Below, one piece after another: positions 34,096-45,330 of a stretch of DNA of 64,000 nucleotides (its first letter is position 1; every line of letters starts with the position of its first letter). The notes beneath the pieces were generated by a model. That model searched no databases. It was not told where the DNA came from and saw nothing but the letters and a program-made list of their open reading frames with translations. Source of the stretch: Staphylococcus sp. MI 10-1553 (lineage in GTDB: Bacteria > Bacillota > Bacilli > Staphylococcales > Staphylococcaceae); NCBI RefSeq assembly GCF_010365305.1, contig NZ_CP048279.1, forward strand, positions 1,302,001 to 1,366,000. Reading direction: 5' to 3'. A program made the position numbers and the translations under genes.

Positions 34096-35163
34096 ATGTC
34101 GAATAATACAATAGATAAAATCAAAACATTAACGGAAATGCACGGTGCTCCTAACTTTGAGCATCATATCCGTGAATATATGAAGAAAATGATGGCACCT
34201 TACGTAGATGCGTTTGTAGATGATCGTATGGGTGGTTTTTATGGCGTGAAAAAAAGTGGTAAGCCGAATGCGAAACGTGTCATGGTCGCGGCACATATGG
34301 ACGAAATCGGTTTTATGATTACTGAGGTGACACCACAAGGCTTCATCAAGTTTACTGCACTTGGTGGTGTCGCAAATGACATTTGGCAAGGTCAACGCTT
34401 AAAAATTATGACGCAACAAGACGAAGAAATCATCGGTGTCGTTGCGAATATCCCAAAACATTTTAGAAGTGGAAAGGAACAAGCACCTCGAATTGAAGAC
34501 TTACTCCTCGATATTGGAGAAAGCGATGCTGACGCTGTATACAATAGAGGCATTCAAATTGGAGATGCGATTGTGCCTCATACAGAACTCTTACAATTAT
34601 CAGAGTATCGATATGCCACAAAGGCTTGGGATAATCGTTATGGTTGTGTCATCGCGTTAGAGTTGTTAGAACAGTTAAAAGATGTGACATTAGACTTTGA
34701 TTTGTACGTCGGTGCGAATGTTCAGGAAGAAGTCGGTCTCCGTGGCGCAGAAGCAGCAGCGCGTCTAGTGGATCCGGATGTGGCATTCGTTGTTGACTGC
34801 TCCCCTGCGAATGACATGAAAGGACGTCAAGGTTTATCCGGCGTGCTCGGAGAAGGGGCATTATTACGTATTAAAGATGGCACGATGTTGTTGAAACCGG
34901 CATTTAAAACATTTTTACTAGACGTTGCGTTACGTCATGGTGTCGCGTATCAACATTACATTTCACCGGGCGGTACTGATGGTGGTGCAATTCATAAAGC
35001 GAATATCGGTGTCCCTACAGCTGTCATCGGTGTATGCGCACGTTATATTCATAGCACTGATGCTGTATTTGATATTCGAGATTATCAAGCAGCCAAAACA
35101 TGGTTAACGGCATCCATTCAAACATTAAATCTTGAAACGATAGAACAATTACAATATCAATAG
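34096..35163 (+). CDS. M42 family aminopeptidase
   Basis: Cobalt/zinc aminopeptidase of the FrvX/YsdC/YtoP group, 355 residues, probably a large tetrahedral complex in the cytosol. Metal ligands are visible in VAAHMDEIGFM, KAWDNRYGC, the catalytic Glu pair in NVQEEVGLRGA, VDCSPANDM, and the last His in CARYIHS. The start is the ATG at 34096, seven bases after GAGGAG; a GTG three codons earlier overlaps it. The trx-like gene follows 11 bases later. Confidence 0.92.
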   Translation: MSNNTIDKIKTLTEMHGAPNFEHHIREYMKKMMAPYVDAFVDDRMGGFYGVKKSGKPNAKRVMVAAHMDEIGFMITEVTPQGFIKFTALGGVANDIWQGQRLKIMTQQDEEIIGVVANIPKHFRSGKEQAPRIEDLLLDIGESDADAVYNRGIQIGDAIVPHTELLQLSEYRYATKAWDNRYGCVIALELLEQLKDVTLDFDLYVGANVQEEVGLRGAEAAARLVDPDVAFVVDCSPANDMKGRQGLSGVLGEGALLRIKDGTMLLKPAFKTFLLDVALRHGVAYQHYISPGGTDGGAIHKANIGVPTAVIGVCARYIHSTDAVFDIRDYQAAKTWLTASIQTLNLETIEQLQYQ

Positions 35164-35174
35164 GAGTGACGAAG

Positions 35175-35483
35175 ATGATTCAATTAGAAAGCGAACAACA
35201 ATTTAAAGACTTTGCCAACGACAATACTGTATTTTTATTTAGCGCAAATTGGTGTGGTGACTGTCGTGTCATTGAACCAGGATTGCCTGAGTTAGAAGAG
35301 AAATATGCACATTTTAAATTCGTGAAAGTCGACCGCGATGAATTTATTGATTTAGCGATTGAACACGATATTATGGGCATTCCAAGCTTCCTTGTATATC
35401 AAAATGGACAACAAGTCGGTTCATACATTGGTAAAGAAAGAAAAACAATTGAACAGATTGACGCATTCCTCAGTCAATTTTAA
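35175..35483 (+). CDS. ytpP: Thioredoxin-like protein YtpP
   Basis: 102 residues, one thioredoxin fold. The active site is FSANWCGDCRVIEPG (CGDC instead of CGPC), and the cis-proline is in MGIPSFLVYQNG. It may reduce low-molecular-weight disulfides such as bacillithiol mixed disulfides, as suggested for its relatives; that is inference. The ATG at 35175 is eight bases past AGGAG. It is followed by a hairpin and ytpQ. Confidence 0.88.
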   Translation: MIQLESEQQFKDFANDNTVFLFSANWCGDCRVIEPGLPELEEKYAHFKFVKVDRDEFIDLAIEHDIMGIPSFLVYQNGQQVGSYIGKERKTIEQIDAFLSQF

Positions 35484-35493
35484 TGAGATTTTA

Positions 35494-35529
35494 ACCCTTA
35501 GGACATGGTTTTTTTCTAGTCCTAAGGGT
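35494..35529 (+). terminator. Hairpin after ytpP
   Basis: ACCCTTAGGAC pairs perfectly with GTCCTAAGGGT. Unusually the T run is in the loop, and only ATATTTATT follows, so termination may be partial. Confidence 0.5.
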
Positions 35530-35575
35530 ATATTTATTGTAAACTAATATAAGGCGTGCAATTAGGAGTGAAAAC

Positions 35576-36442
35576 ATGAATGTCTTTAAAATGAGAGACT
35601 TAATCAAATCGCGATTAACACATTTAGACGTCGATTATCAATTTAATCGTGACGAAGAATCATTAAGAATTTATCGACAAGATAATCATAAAGGGATCAC
35701 TGTTAAACTTTCGCCGGTTGTTGCAAAGTACAATAAAGGACAGGAAAATATTGTTGATGAGATTATTTATTATGTAGAAGAAACGATTCAACAAATGAAA
35801 GATGAATCACATAAGACATTAGATGAAATTCGTGTCATGCCTGTGATTCGTGCGACAAGTTTTGATCGACAGACGAAAGAGGGGAAGGCGTTTATTACTG
35901 AACCTCACACAGCTGAAACACGCGTGTATTATGCACTCGATCTTGGTAAATCATATCGTTTGATTGATGAAGATTTAATGCAGTCTTTAAATTTGTCCCA
36001 GCAACAGCTTAAAGAAATGGCGATGTTTAATGTTAGAAAATTAGAAAATTCATTTACGACTGATGAAGTCAAAGGGAACATTTTTTATTTCATTAATAAA
36101 AATGATGGCTATGATGCGAGTCGGATTATGAATGCGAAATTGTTAGCTGAATTTGAAGAACGGTGTGAAGGGGAAATGCTTGTTGCGGTCCCTCATCAAG
36201 ATGTGTTGCTGATTGCAGATATTCGTAATAAAACAGGTTACGATATTATGGCGCATTTGACGATGGAATTTTTCGCACAAGGGCTTGTTCCGATTACTTC
36301 ACTCTCTTTTGCTTATGAGAACGGTCATTTCGAACCGATATTTATTTTAGGTAAAAACAACAAGCAGAAACCTAATGAAAATCCAAACGTTGTCCATCAT
36401 TTGCGAGCAACGAAAGATATTAACAATAATAATGAGGAGTAA
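35576..36442 (+). CDS. ytpQ: DUF1444 protein YtpQ
   Basis: 288 residues, soluble, no signal. Typical of the YtpQ family of unknown function always found before ytpR and sftA in bacilli. Stretches include [27 protein letters not shown] and [21 protein letters not shown] precedes the ATG. Its stop TAA overlaps the first possible start of ytpR, so the two are translated together. Confidence 0.86.
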   Translation: MNVFKMRDLIKSRLTHLDVDYQFNRDEESLRIYRQDNHKGITVKLSPVVAKYNKGQENIVDEIIYYVEETIQQMKDESHKTLDEIRVMPVIRATSFDRQTKEGKAFITEPHTAETRVYYALDLGKSYRLIDEDLMQSLNLSQQQLKEMAMFNVRKLENSFTTDEVKGNIFYFINKNDGYDASRIMNAKLLAEFEERCEGEMLVAVPHQDVLLIADIRNKTGYDIMAHLTMEFFAQGLVPITSLSFAYENGHFEPIFILGKNNKQKPNENPNVVHHLRATKDINNNNEE

Positions 36443-36447
36443 TGAAG

Positions 36448-37047
36448 ATGAATTTGTTTTTTAATCCAACTGGTGTAGGAAATGTGGCATTTTTACAACT
36501 TGAACAAGGCGAAGGACCATTTGAGTATGAACGTCATGGTGATGTCATCGCTATTAAAAACAATCAAAAAATTGTAGGTTTTAATTTATTTGAAGCGACA
36601 AATCATTTAAATATTGATGGTGTCGGGCATATTAAATTAACGGAGACATTGCTTGCAGAGATTCAAAAAATGATTGATAACACCGACCTTGATTATCAAA
36701 TTGAGGCAGACTTGTCACCAAAGTTTGTAGTAGGTTATGTTCAATCGAAAGAAAAACACCCAAATGCGGATAAATTAAGTATTGTTCAAGTAGATGTAGG
36801 CACTGAAACATTGCAAATCGTTTGCGGTGCACCTAATATTGATCAAGGTCAAAAGGTCGTTGTCGCAAAAGTTGGCGCGGTCATGCCAAGTGGTATGATC
36901 ATTAAAGATGCAGAATTAAGAGGTGTCCCTTCAAGTGGGATGGTATGTTCAATGAAAGAGTTGAATTTACCGAATGCGCCACAAGAGAAAGGGATTATGG
37001 TATTAGATGATCATTATCGAGTAGGTCAACCATTTTTTGATGAATAG
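36448..37047 (+). CDS. ytpR: tRNA-binding-domain protein YtpR
   Basis: 199 residues. The C-terminal half is a tRNA-binding OB-fold like that of PheT and Arc1p: VGYVQSKEKHPNADKLSIVQVDVG, IVCGAPNIDQGQKVVVAKVGAVMPSG and LRGVPSSGMVCS are all diagnostic. The N-terminal domain (DUF4479) is specific to YtpR. The role is unknown. The start is the ATG at 36448, eight bases from GAGGAG; an ATG two codons earlier is only two bases away. Confidence 0.9.
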   Translation: MNLFFNPTGVGNVAFLQLEQGEGPFEYERHGDVIAIKNNQKIVGFNLFEATNHLNIDGVGHIKLTETLLAEIQKMIDNTDLDYQIEADLSPKFVVGYVQSKEKHPNADKLSIVQVDVGTETLQIVCGAPNIDQGQKVVVAKVGAVMPSGMIIKDAELRGVPSSGMVCSMKELNLPNAPQEKGIMVLDDHYRVGQPFFDE

Positions 37048-37066
37048 AGGAAGGTTGTGAAAATAA

Positions 37067-40000
37067 ATGAGCTGGTTTGATCAATTATTTGGTGAGGATG
37101 ATAAAGATCAATCGTCACAACGTTCAACACGAAGAAGAAAAAGTGAAGCATCTCGTGAACAGAAACACGCATCTTTTGTCCAACAAAGTCAAGATGTTTA
37201 TCAACGACCTCGTGGAAAATTCCGGTTTCCAATTGAGATGCATGACGAAGAGATGGAACGTCAGCATCAACAGACAAATACGACTCAAGAACACGATGTG
37301 ACAATGCATACACCATCACATCATCGTCGTCCTTCCTTTACTGTTGATCGTCAACATCGTAGACATCGGGGTGTGCAACAAGTGCATTACTATGAACAAC
37401 AGCAAACATGTGATACAAGTCCAACGCATCGAAGTCATCATCAGAACGACTATACATTCAATGCGCAATCTTCACAGCGTTCAAAAAAAACAAAACGGAA
37501 CAGTGATGATTTTGTCGTTAAGGCGAATTATCATCAAAAACCATTCCAAGCGAGTGAAGTACCGTCTGCCATTTTTGGTACGAAGCAACCGAAAAAAATT
37601 GAAAACAGTGGATTGAATCAACCACCAGGAGCACGTAAATCAAAGCATCAGACACAAAAAAGTGAACAGGCAGTACAACAATCAATATCAAAAGCTCGGT
37701 CAACAGCGTCGACACAAAACCAAACAACAGCACGTACTGGAAAATCCAAATCACCTTCACGTCGTCAAAATACGATTCATTTCGAAAACATTTATGCTTC
37801 TCAAATAGTTGAGGAGATACGTCGAGAACGTGAGAAGAAAATGTTACAGAAGAAAAACTTCAAAGAGGCGCTTAAAAAGAAACGAGAATCCTATGAACAA
37901 CATGCGAATCCTGATATTCAAAAAGCGATTGACGAAATGTATTCTGCACAAGCACGTCAACTGCTAGGTGATCAATATGCTGAGTCCGCTGATGAAAAAA
38001 TCTCTGAGGATACACACTACGGAGGGACATTAGGTGCAACGACTGAACAAAATGATGATGCCTCTACATTTGATCCCGGTTTTGAATATGAAGAGGTCGA
38101 TTTATCGGAAGTGGTGTCAGAAAACGATGTTGACAGCAATATGTTGACAAATGAAGAGATTGCTGAAAATGGATTTGATATTGAAGAGGTGCCGCTTGAC
38201 AATGTGTCTCAATCATCTCAAGAGGATGAGGTACAACAACATCATGATACCCATGAACAAGTAGCATCAGCTTCTAAACAAACGACAGAATACAATTCTG
38301 AAACTGACGCTTCGGATATTGAATTTGAAGTCGTTGAAGTTGAAAATGATGCATCACTTGATGAAATGGAGACTGACGAAACGGTTAGTGAACAGGTTGA
38401 TAATGCAGATGATAGTGATTCAACGGGTGAAGTTGTACAAGATGATGACATAGACGAACAATTAGCACAACAAGCTGTTACAATGCCGAAACTTGAGCCT
38501 GAGTTGAAGCCAGAGTTTGTACCATCAGATGAAACATTTGAAAAAACTGATGAAAATGACGATAAACCTCAAGACGATGCGCTAAAAACTGAACAACCAT
38601 CTGTGGAACTAAAACTGTCACAACAAATCGAACAACCAAAATCGTATAAACTGCCGATTCGAAAAGGAAGTAAACCATTTAACGTTGTCATGACACCTTC
38701 AGATAAAAAGAGATTAATGTCACGCCAACAACAGGCAAAAAAAGAGGAAACAATAGTTCAATCTTCACAAACCGCAACTGAGCAACCAGTGTGTCCTGAA
38801 CAACCTGTTGAACAACAACAATCGTCACCTCAAACGGCAACTGAACATGTACATAGAGACACACAAACGGAAGCCAGTCAGCAGTCACAACCACAACAAG
38901 AAGTGAAAACTATTCGTCGTGGACCGAATTTGAAGTTGCCGAGTCTTGATTTACTTGAAGCACCTGAAGAACATGAACAAGATGAAAATTGGATTGCTGA
39001 GAAAAAAGAAGAACTCAATAACGCATTCTACTACTTTAATGTACCAGCAGAAGTCGTGAATGTTGTCGAGGGACCAAGTGTGACGCGTTTTGAATTGTCG
39101 GTGGAGCGTGGCGTTAAAGTTTCACGAATTACAGCATTACAAGACGATATTAAAATGGCACTTGCAGCAAAAGATATTCGTATAGAAGCCCCAATTCCTG
39201 GCACAAGTTTAGTCGGCATTGAAGTCCCTAACCCACAAACGGCGAAAGTCAATATAAGTTCTTTATTAAGTCATACGGCATTCAAAAATGCTGAATCCAA
39301 ATTGACCGTAGCGATGGGGAATCGTATCAATAATGACCCATTGTTGATGGATATTGCGAAAACACCACATGCCTTAATTGCGGGTGCGACAGGCTCAGGT
39401 AAATCTGTGTCAATTAACAGTATTTTAATTTCATTATTGTATCGCAATCATCCAGAAGAGCTGAGACTTTTACTCATTGACCCTAAAATGGTAGAGCTTG
39501 CACCGTATAATGGCTTGCCACATTTAGTTGCACCTGTCATTACAGACGTAAAAGCTGCTACACAAAGTTTGAAATGGGCTGTCGATGAAATGGAACGTCG
39601 TTTTAAATTGTTTGCACATCATCACGTTCGAAACATTTCTGCCTTCAATAAAAAAGTAAGTTATGATCAACGTATACCTAAAATTGTCATCGTGATTGAT
39701 GAATTGGCTGACTTGATGATGATGGCACCACAAGATGTTGAACAATCCATTGCACGATTAGCTCAAAAGGCACGTGCTTGTGGTATTCATATGCTTGTCG
39801 CGACACAACGTCCATCAGTGAACGTCATCACGGGATTAATTAAAGCAAATATTCCAACTCGTATTGCATTTATGGTATCATCTAGTGTGGACTCTAGAAC
39901 AATACTGGATAGTGGCGGTGCTGAACGTTTACTTGGCTATGGCGATATGCTGTATTTAGGAAGTGGTATGAACAAACCTATCAGAGTACAAGGAACATTT

Positions 40001-40315
40001 GTGTCAGATGAAGAAATTGATCAAGTTGTTGAATTCATCCGTGCTCAACGCGAGCCAGAATACTTATTTCAAGAAAAAGAGTTGTTAGAAAAAAATGAGG
40101 CACCTAGCAGAGATGAACGCTTTGATGAAGTGTGCCAATTTATGGTGCGAGAACAACATATTTCAACGTCATTAATTCAACGCCATTTCCAAATCGGTTA
40201 TAACCGTGCAGCACGCATTATTGATCAACTCGAACAATTAGGTTATATCTCAGGCGCAAATGGTTCTAAACCACGTGATGTTTATTTGACAGAGTCGGAA
40301 TTAAGTGAGCTTTAA
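37067..40315 (+). CDS. sftA: Soluble DNA translocase SftA (FtsK/SpoIIIE family)
   Basis: ATP-driven DNA pump that clears chromosomal DNA from the closing septum. 1082 residues. No membrane helices are found; instead the first 620 residues are low-complexity and very rich in Gln, Glu, Asp and Ser. The FtsK alpha/beta domains start near 640; Walker A is GATGSGKS near residue 775 and Walker B is [13 protein letters not shown]. The winged gamma domain at the C-terminus ([32 protein letters not shown]) reads polar DNA signals. It follows ytpR as in B. subtilis ytpS. The ATG at 37067 has GAGGAAGG rather far upstream. Confidence 0.93.
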   Translation: MSWFDQLFGEDDKDQSSQRSTRRRKSEASREQKHASFVQQSQDVYQRPRGKFRFPIEMHDEEMERQHQQTNTTQEHDVTMHTPSHHRRPSFTVDRQHRRHRGVQQVHYYEQQQTCDTSPTHRSHHQNDYTFNAQSSQRSKKTKRNSDDFVVKANYHQKPFQASEVPSAIFGTKQPKKIENSGLNQPPGARKSKHQTQKSEQAVQQSISKARSTASTQNQTTARTGKSKSPSRRQNTIHFENIYASQIVEEIRREREKKMLQKKNFKEALKKKRESYEQHANPDIQKAIDEMYSAQARQLLGDQYAESADEKISEDTHYGGTLGATTEQNDDASTFDPGFEYEEVDLSEVVSENDVDSNMLTNEEIAENGFDIEEVPLDNVSQSSQEDEVQQHHDTHEQVASASKQTTEYNSETDASDIEFEVVEVENDASLDEMETDETVSEQVDNADDSDSTGEVVQDDDIDEQLAQQAVTMPKLEPELKPEFVPSDETFEKTDENDDKPQDDALKTEQPSVELKLSQQIEQPKSYKLPIRKGSKPFNVVMTPSDKKRLMSRQQQAKKEETIVQSSQTATEQPVCPEQPVEQQQSSPQTATEHVHRDTQTEASQQSQPQQEVKTIRRGPNLKLPSLDLLEAPEEHEQDENWIAEKKEELNNAFYYFNVPAEVVNVVEGPSVTRFELSVERGVKVSRITALQDDIKMALAAKDIRIEAPIPGTSLVGIEVPNPQTAKVNISSLLSHTAFKNAESKLTVAMGNRINNDPLLMDIAKTPHALIAGATGSGKSVSINSILISLLYRNHPEELRLLLIDPKMVELAPYNGLPHLVAPVITDVKAATQSLKWAVDEMERRFKLFAHHHVRNISAFNKKVSYDQRIPKIVIVIDELADLMMMAPQDVEQSIARLAQKARACGIHMLVATQRPSVNVITGLIKANIPTRIAFMVSSSVDSRTILDSGGAERLLGYGDMLYLGSGMNKPIRVQGTFVSDEEIDQVVEFIRAQREPEYLFQEKELLEKNEAPSRDERFDEVCQFMVREQHISTSLIQRHFQIGYNRAARIIDQLEQLGYISGANGSKPRDVYLTESELSEL

Positions 40316-40343
40316 TGGAAATAGAGAAAGGAGCGATGACACA

Positions 40344-41657
40344 ATGACACGATACCATTTTGTTGGTATAAAAGGTGCTGGTATGAGCTCATTAGCACAG
40401 ATTATTTATGATCTTGGTTATGAAGTTCAAGGATCAGACATCGACCAGTACGTTTTTACTGAAATTGCATTAAAAAATAAAGGCATTCAAATTTTACCTT
40501 TTGATGCGGACAATATTAAAGAAGGGCTAACGATCATTCAAGGTAATGCCTTCAAAGATACACATGAAGAAATCGCTCGCGCACATGAACACGGATTAAA
40601 AGTCATTCGCTATCATGATTTTTTAAGTGAAGTGATTAATGAATATGTTTCTGTGGCAGTAACAGGTGCCCATGGTAAAACTTCGACAACAGGGCTACTT
40701 TCTCATGTTATGAATGGGGATAAAAAGACATCCTTTTTAATTGGTGATGGGACTGGTATGGGCTTGCCACAAAGTGAATATTTTGCATTTGAAGCGTGTG
40801 AATATCGGCGTCACTTTTTAAGTTATTCACCAGATTACGCCATTATTACGAACATTGATTTCGATCATCCAGACTACTTTAAAGATGTAGATGATGTCAT
40901 CAATGCATTCCAAGGCATGGCGAAAAATGTGAAAAAGGCGATTATTGCATGGGGCGATGATCCATACGTTAAAAATATCGAAGTAGATATTCCAGTGTAT
41001 TACTATGGTTTTGATGCGTCGATGGATGTTTATGCGCAAAATATTGAAGTTACAGGCCGCGGTACAGAATTCGATGTGTATGTCAAAGGCGAATTCTATG
41101 GCCATTTTATTTCACCGCAATATGGCGATCACAATATTTTGAATGCATTAGCCGTATTAACGATTAGTTATCTTGAAAACTTAAATATTGATAACATTAA
41201 AGAAGCATTAATCACATTTGGTGGTGTGAAACGTCGCTTTAATGAAACATTTGCTCAAAATCAAGTGTTAGTTGATGATTATGCACACCATCCAAGGGAA
41301 ATTAGTGCTACAATTGAGACAGCTAGAAAAAAATATCCAAATAAAGAAGTAGTGGCTATATTCCAGCCACATACTTTCTCTAGAACGAAAGCATTTTTAC
41401 AAGAGTTTGCAGATGTGTTAAACCTTGCAGATCAAACGTATCTTTGTGATATATTTGGTTCCATTCGTGAAAATCAAGGCGAGTTATCTATTAATGATTT
41501 ATTAAAATTAGTCGATGGCGCGTATTTGATTGATGAGGATAGCGTGGAACAACTGCAAAGGCACGACAACGCTGTACTTTTATTTATGGGTGCGGGAGAT
41601 ATTCAAAAAATTCTTAAAGCCTACATGGAAAAAATTGGCGTTGAACAGCAGTTTTAA
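40344..41657 (+). CDS. murC: UDP-N-acetylmuramate-L-alanine ligase MurC
   Basis: Adds L-alanine to UDP-MurNAc, the first amino acid of the peptidoglycan stem. 437 residues. The N-terminal Rossmann motif [15 protein letters not shown], the ATP loop [27 protein letters not shown] and the DDYAHHP block are all present. The start is the ATG of [11 protein letters not shown], matching the recalled S. aureus protein; AAAGGAG is ten bases upstream. The longer frame to 40305 overlaps sftA without a ribosome site. Confidence 0.96.
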   Translation: MTRYHFVGIKGAGMSSLAQIIYDLGYEVQGSDIDQYVFTEIALKNKGIQILPFDADNIKEGLTIIQGNAFKDTHEEIARAHEHGLKVIRYHDFLSEVINEYVSVAVTGAHGKTSTTGLLSHVMNGDKKTSFLIGDGTGMGLPQSEYFAFEACEYRRHFLSYSPDYAIITNIDFDHPDYFKDVDDVINAFQGMAKNVKKAIIAWGDDPYVKNIEVDIPVYYYGFDASMDVYAQNIEVTGRGTEFDVYVKGEFYGHFISPQYGDHNILNALAVLTISYLENLNIDNIKEALITFGGVKRRFNETFAQNQVLVDDYAHHPREISATIETARKKYPNKEVVAIFQPHTFSRTKAFLQEFADVLNLADQTYLCDIFGSIRENQGELSINDLLKLVDGAYLIDEDSVEQLQRHDNAVLLFMGAGDIQKILKAYMEKIGVEQQF

Positions 41658-41736
41658 TGTTTGAGTTCGAATAGGTTGGGTATTTAATTAAAATAAATAG
41701 CATATCATTTTAAAGTCAATTAGGAGGCGTTTAGGA

Positions 41737-42345
41737 ATGGAATGGATTTTACCTATCGCGGGAATCATCGCAGCAATTGCTTTTCTTATTTTAGCAATCG
41801 GTATCGTTGTAGTATTGGTTTCTGTTAAAAAGAACTTGGATCATGTGGCTAAAACACTTGATGGCGTAGAAGGACAGATTCAAGGGATTACGCGTGAGTC
41901 AACAGACTTGCTACACAAAGCGAATCGTTTAACCGAAGACGTACAAGACAAAGCCAATCGCTTAAACTCTGTTGTAGATGCGGTTAAAGGTATTGGTGAT
42001 TCAGTACAAACATTAAATGGTTCTGTTGATCGAGTAACACACTCAATCACGCATAACATTTCTCAAAATGAAGACAAAATTTCACAAGTTGTTCAATGGT
42101 CAAACGTTGCAATGGAAATCGCTGACAAATGGCAAAATAGAAAAAGCCGTCGCGGTAGTGCAGCTTACAAAACGAACAACGTAGCAGCTGATGCAAATCG
42201 TAATGCAAACCATAATGGTCAACCTTTATCTAATGAAGAATTAGTAAACAACCAATATGAAAACAAAAACATTAACGATTTTGCAACAAATCCTAGTGAT
42301 GTAAACACAAAATACACAACATTGAATGACACAGATTCAAAATAA
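41737..42345 (+). CDS. ytxG: DUF948 membrane protein (YtxG)
   Basis: 202 residues. One N-terminal membrane helix (about 4-28, IAGIIAAIAFLILAIGIVVVLVSV) is followed by a long coiled-coil region (VKKNLDHVAKTLDGVEGQ to NISQNEDK) and an Asn-rich C-terminus. This is the DUF948 family, YtxG of B. subtilis, a SigB/SigH-linked stress protein; the exact role is unknown. AGGAGGCG precedes the ATG. Confidence 0.82.
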   Translation: MEWILPIAGIIAAIAFLILAIGIVVVLVSVKKNLDHVAKTLDGVEGQIQGITRESTDLLHKANRLTEDVQDKANRLNSVVDAVKGIGDSVQTLNGSVDRVTHSITHNISQNEDKISQVVQWSNVAMEIADKWQNRKSRRGSAAYKTNNVAADANRNANHNGQPLSNEELVNNQYENKNINDFATNPSDVNTKYTTLNDTDSK

Positions 42346-42434
42346 GTGTTGTCATGTTAAATAAGCTTTAAACAGAATGCACTTAAATGAGTTTTCATAC
42401 TTGATTTAAGTGTATTTATTATAGGAGGCGCAAA

Positions 42435-43523
42435 TTGAAGATGGAAAAATATAACCGTGATTTGTATACGAAAGGTTTAGAAAGCTATGAGGTTCCTCAA
42501 TACGAACCAGGATATAAACCTTTAGACTTTGTATTTGGATTTATCGCTGGAGCTGTTTTAGGGAGTGCATTAGGCTTAATTTTAAAGCAAGGTTCTGCGC
42601 AACAACGTAAAAGTTCACAACAGGCCGCAAATGTTGAACCTTCTTCTGCACTTAAGGAAGAAGCAATTCGTAAAGCAGAAGCATTAAAAGCACAAGCGCG
42701 CCGTGTGAGAGAAGAATCAAAAATAGCCAAGGACGAACCGACAACTGATGAACGATCTGCACAACAACGCGCAATTCGTAATGAAGTGGATTCAGATCGA
42801 TTAGAAGCCCAAACACCACGTGAACAATCTGCTTCACAAGCATCTGTTGCGATATCAACGACAGAAGCTGTGACAGCAACAGGTTTAGCTCAAGCAGCAA
42901 AACAAAGACAGTCTCAAAAGCAACAAGAGACTGAAGCATCAACGCCATCAACAGAGAACAGTACAGTAGCTGCACAACAACGTGCGATTCAAAATGAAGT
43001 GGAATCAGATCGTTTGCAAGATACGTCTGTACGTGGAAAAGATGCAAATGTAAAAGTGAATGATAAAGGCGAATCTGAAGCACAGTCAACTAAAGACAGT
43101 ACAGTCCAAGCACAACAACGCGCAATTCGAAGTGAAGTCGATTCGGACCGCTTACAAGACAAAGGTCAAAGTACGAATGCACAAGTCAATGACCAAGGGA
43201 AAACAGTCGGTGCTGTAAAAGCAAACGCAACAGTTCCAAAAAATTCTCACGGTGAAGCAACATTTGAAAATGGTTTGATTACGCATGATCGTCAAGGTAC
43301 GACAACACAATCAACATCAACGTTACAAAAGGATGCACCAAAAGCTACAAGTGAAGAACAAACAGCTGACAAAACTAAAGCACCAGCTTCAACGCCAAAA
43401 TCGAACAGCACTTCAAATGCCAAAAAAGCAACGACATCAAATAAAGCAAATCGCAGTAAAAAAGTAACGGAAAAAGCTAAAAAAACAAATCAAAAAGTAG
43501 AAAAACATACATTTAACGATTAA
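42435..43523 (+). CDS. ytxH: YtxH-type anchored protein with three 17-residue repeats
   Basis: 362 residues. A YtxH-like glycine-rich membrane stretch lies at 31-50 (DFVFGFIAGAVLGSALGLIL). The rest is hydrophilic and rich in Gln, Ala, Ser, Thr and Lys, with three copies of AQQRAIRNEVDSDRLEA-type repeats at residues 109-125, 180-196 and 226-242. The C-terminus is very basic (NRSKKVTEKAKKTNQK). The function of the long tail is unknown. TTG at 42435 is six bases from AGGAGG and is preferred; an ATG two codons later is 12 bases away. It follows ytxG as in bacilli. Confidence 0.78.
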   Translation: MKMEKYNRDLYTKGLESYEVPQYEPGYKPLDFVFGFIAGAVLGSALGLILKQGSAQQRKSSQQAANVEPSSALKEEAIRKAEALKAQARRVREESKIAKDEPTTDERSAQQRAIRNEVDSDRLEAQTPREQSASQASVAISTTEAVTATGLAQAAKQRQSQKQQETEASTPSTENSTVAAQQRAIQNEVESDRLQDTSVRGKDANVKVNDKGESEAQSTKDSTVQAQQRAIRSEVDSDRLQDKGQSTNAQVNDQGKTVGAVKANATVPKNSHGEATFENGLITHDRQGTTTQSTSTLQKDAPKATSEEQTADKTKAPASTPKSNSTSNAKKATTSNKANRSKKVTEKAKKTNQKVEKHTFND

Positions 43524-43561
43524 TTGTAAAGTGTATTATACAATGATTGCTTTATATCTAA

Positions 43562-43606
43562 TTGGGCTTGTGAGTGATATATCATCTCACAAGCTCAACT
43601 TTTTAC
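43562..43606 (+). terminator. Terminator after ytxH
   Basis: TTGGGCTTGTGAG pairs with CTCACAAGCTCAA around TGATATATCAT, followed by five T. Confidence 0.85.
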
Positions 43607-43746
43607 AATGATAAGTTATATTAATTTTCAAAATATATAGCGCTAGAATTAAACAACATAGTTTCTATTCATTGACATATGACAATGGATACTTTACATT
43701 TTATAACATACTAGAAAATATTTTTAATCGAATTAGACTTAAAAGG

Positions 43747-43775
43747 TTGAAATTGCTACATATTATTGTTAGTAT
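43747..43775 (+). promoter_or_regulatory. Promoter of the DAHP synthase gene
   Basis: -35 TTGAAA (43747-43752), 17-base spacer, -10 TAGTAT (43770-43775), 67 bases before the start codon. Confidence 0.5.
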
Positions 43776-43842
43776 ACTCAATATCTACTTTTAAATTTTA
43801 CTACTTTAAAGCGAGTTAGAAAAATGGTTGGGGTGAAAAATG

Positions 43843-44934
43843 ATGACAAGTAAATTAGAAACGTACAGAAAACAGATTGAAGACATTAACGATCAAATAT
43901 TGGACTTATTATCAAAACGAGGTGAATTAGCACAAAAAATCGGTGAGGAAAAACGTAAACAAAGCACTGTAATTTATGATCCTCAACGTGAAAAAGAAAT
44001 GCTAAACACACTGATTGATAAAAACCAAGGCCCATTTAATGATAATGTAATTAAACAACTGTTTAAAGAAATTTTTAAAGCCTCAACAGATTTACAAAAA
44101 TCAGATAATGAAAAACATTTGTATGTCTCACGTAAGTTAAAGCCTGAAGATACGATTGTACACTTTGAAAATGGTGGCATTATTGGTGAAGGCCAAAAAT
44201 CTTTTGTCTTCGGTCCATGTTCGGTTGAATCTTATGATCAAATCGATGCAGTGGCTAAAGATTTGAAAGCGAAAGGCGAAAAATTCATTCGTGGTGGTGC
44301 ATTCAAACCACGTACATCACCATATGACTTCCAAGGCCTAGGTGAAGAAGGATTAAAAATACTTAAACAAATGAAAGATAAATATGACCTCAATGTTGTG
44401 AGTGAAATTGTTCATCCAAACGACTTTGAACTGGCTGATCAATACTTGGATGTTTTCCAAATTGGTGCACGTAACATGCAAAACTTCGAATTATTAAAAG
44501 AAGCAGGTCGTACGCGTAAACCAATTTTATTAAAGCGTGGTTTATCTGCAACTATTGAAGAGTTTGTATACGCTGCAGAATACATTGCATCAGAAGGGAA
44601 CCAAAATATTATTTTATGTGAACGTGGTATTCGAACTTACGAAAAAGCGACACGTAACACATTAGATATTTCAGCAGTACCGATCTTAAAACAAGGTACG
44701 CATTTACCAGTCATGGTTGATGTGACGCACAGTACAGGTCGCAAAGACATTATGTTACCAGCAGCGAAAGCAGCACTTGCAGTAGGGGCTGATGGCGTAA
44801 TGGCAGAAGTACATCCTGAACCTGCAGTCGCTTTAAGTGATAGCGGTCAACAAATGGACTTAAATGAGTTCAATGAATTCTACAACGTCATCAAACCTTT
44901 AGCTGATATGTACAATAACAAGAAATTGAAATAA
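43843..44934 (+). CDS. aroA: Chorismate mutase / DAHP synthase fusion
   Basis: Condenses phosphoenolpyruvate with erythrose 4-phosphate at the entry to aromatic amino acid synthesis. 363 residues. An AroQ-type chorismate mutase domain (about 1-90, [26 protein letters not shown]) gives feedback control by chorismate or prephenate; the barrel domain follows with [27 protein letters not shown] and [15 protein letters not shown]. This is the B. subtilis aroA (aroA(G)) type; the same symbol is also used elsewhere for EPSP synthase. Start is the second of two tandem ATGs, seven bases from GGGGTG. ccpA follows, as in bacilli. Confidence 0.93.
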   Translation: MTSKLETYRKQIEDINDQILDLLSKRGELAQKIGEEKRKQSTVIYDPQREKEMLNTLIDKNQGPFNDNVIKQLFKEIFKASTDLQKSDNEKHLYVSRKLKPEDTIVHFENGGIIGEGQKSFVFGPCSVESYDQIDAVAKDLKAKGEKFIRGGAFKPRTSPYDFQGLGEEGLKILKQMKDKYDLNVVSEIVHPNDFELADQYLDVFQIGARNMQNFELLKEAGRTRKPILLKRGLSATIEEFVYAAEYIASEGNQNIILCERGIRTYEKATRNTLDISAVPILKQGTHLPVMVDVTHSTGRKDIMLPAAKAALAVGADGVMAEVHPEPAVALSDSGQQMDLNEFNEFYNVIKPLADMYNNKKLK

Positions 44935-44945
44935 TAGATTAATCG

Positions 44946-44993
44946 TAAAAAGGGCAAAATCCTACAATGTAAGTAGGGGCTTGCCTTTTTATT
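44946..44993 (+). terminator. Terminator after DAHP synthase
   Basis: AAAAAGGGCAA pairs with TTGCCTTTTT (one G skipped), with a T-rich tail. The 250 bases after it, up to the ccpA operator, show no gene. Confidence 0.82.
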
Positions 44994-45252
44994 GTATCTT
45001 GATATGTAGACTAAGCCTCCGTTACAAACGATTTCGATACCTATTTTATGATTGACGCCATATCCCCAATTGCAGATACATTATTTCAAATCATACGACA
45101 TTCCGTTTATTCACATCAATTGCACAAACTTTTATAAGCAATCAAGTATTTATATCATCCGTATGCTCATTGGTTAATATTTGTATCCATCGTCATTATT
45201 TAAAATGAAGTTGCTAAAAAAATATTTGATATAAATTTGACAAATCAATGAC

Positions 45253-45267
45253 AAGAAAGCGTTTTAG
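45253..45267 (+). promoter_or_regulatory. Candidate cre box 1 upstream of ccpA
   Basis: AAGAAAGCGTTTTAG differs from WTGAAARCGYTTWNN only by A for T at position 2. It lies 31 bases before the -35 box of ccpA. Confidence 0.6.
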
Positions 45268-45297
45268 ATGTTTTGGTCGTTAAAATTATGATACACT

Positions 45298-45326
45298 TTG
45301 AAAATGACATGAAAACTTATTATAAT
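45298..45326 (+). promoter_or_regulatory. Promoter of ccpA
   Basis: TTGAAA (45298-45303), exactly 17 bases, then a perfect TATAAT (45321-45326). Start of transcription is expected near 45333, inside cre box 2. Confidence 0.78.
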
Positions 45327-45330
45327 ACTA

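Larger units (their letters stand above)
43524..43842 (+). other. Intergenic region before DAHP synthase
   Basis: 318 bases, very AT-rich. It holds one hairpin near its start and one good promoter at 43747-43775; nothing else was recognised. Confidence 0.6.
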
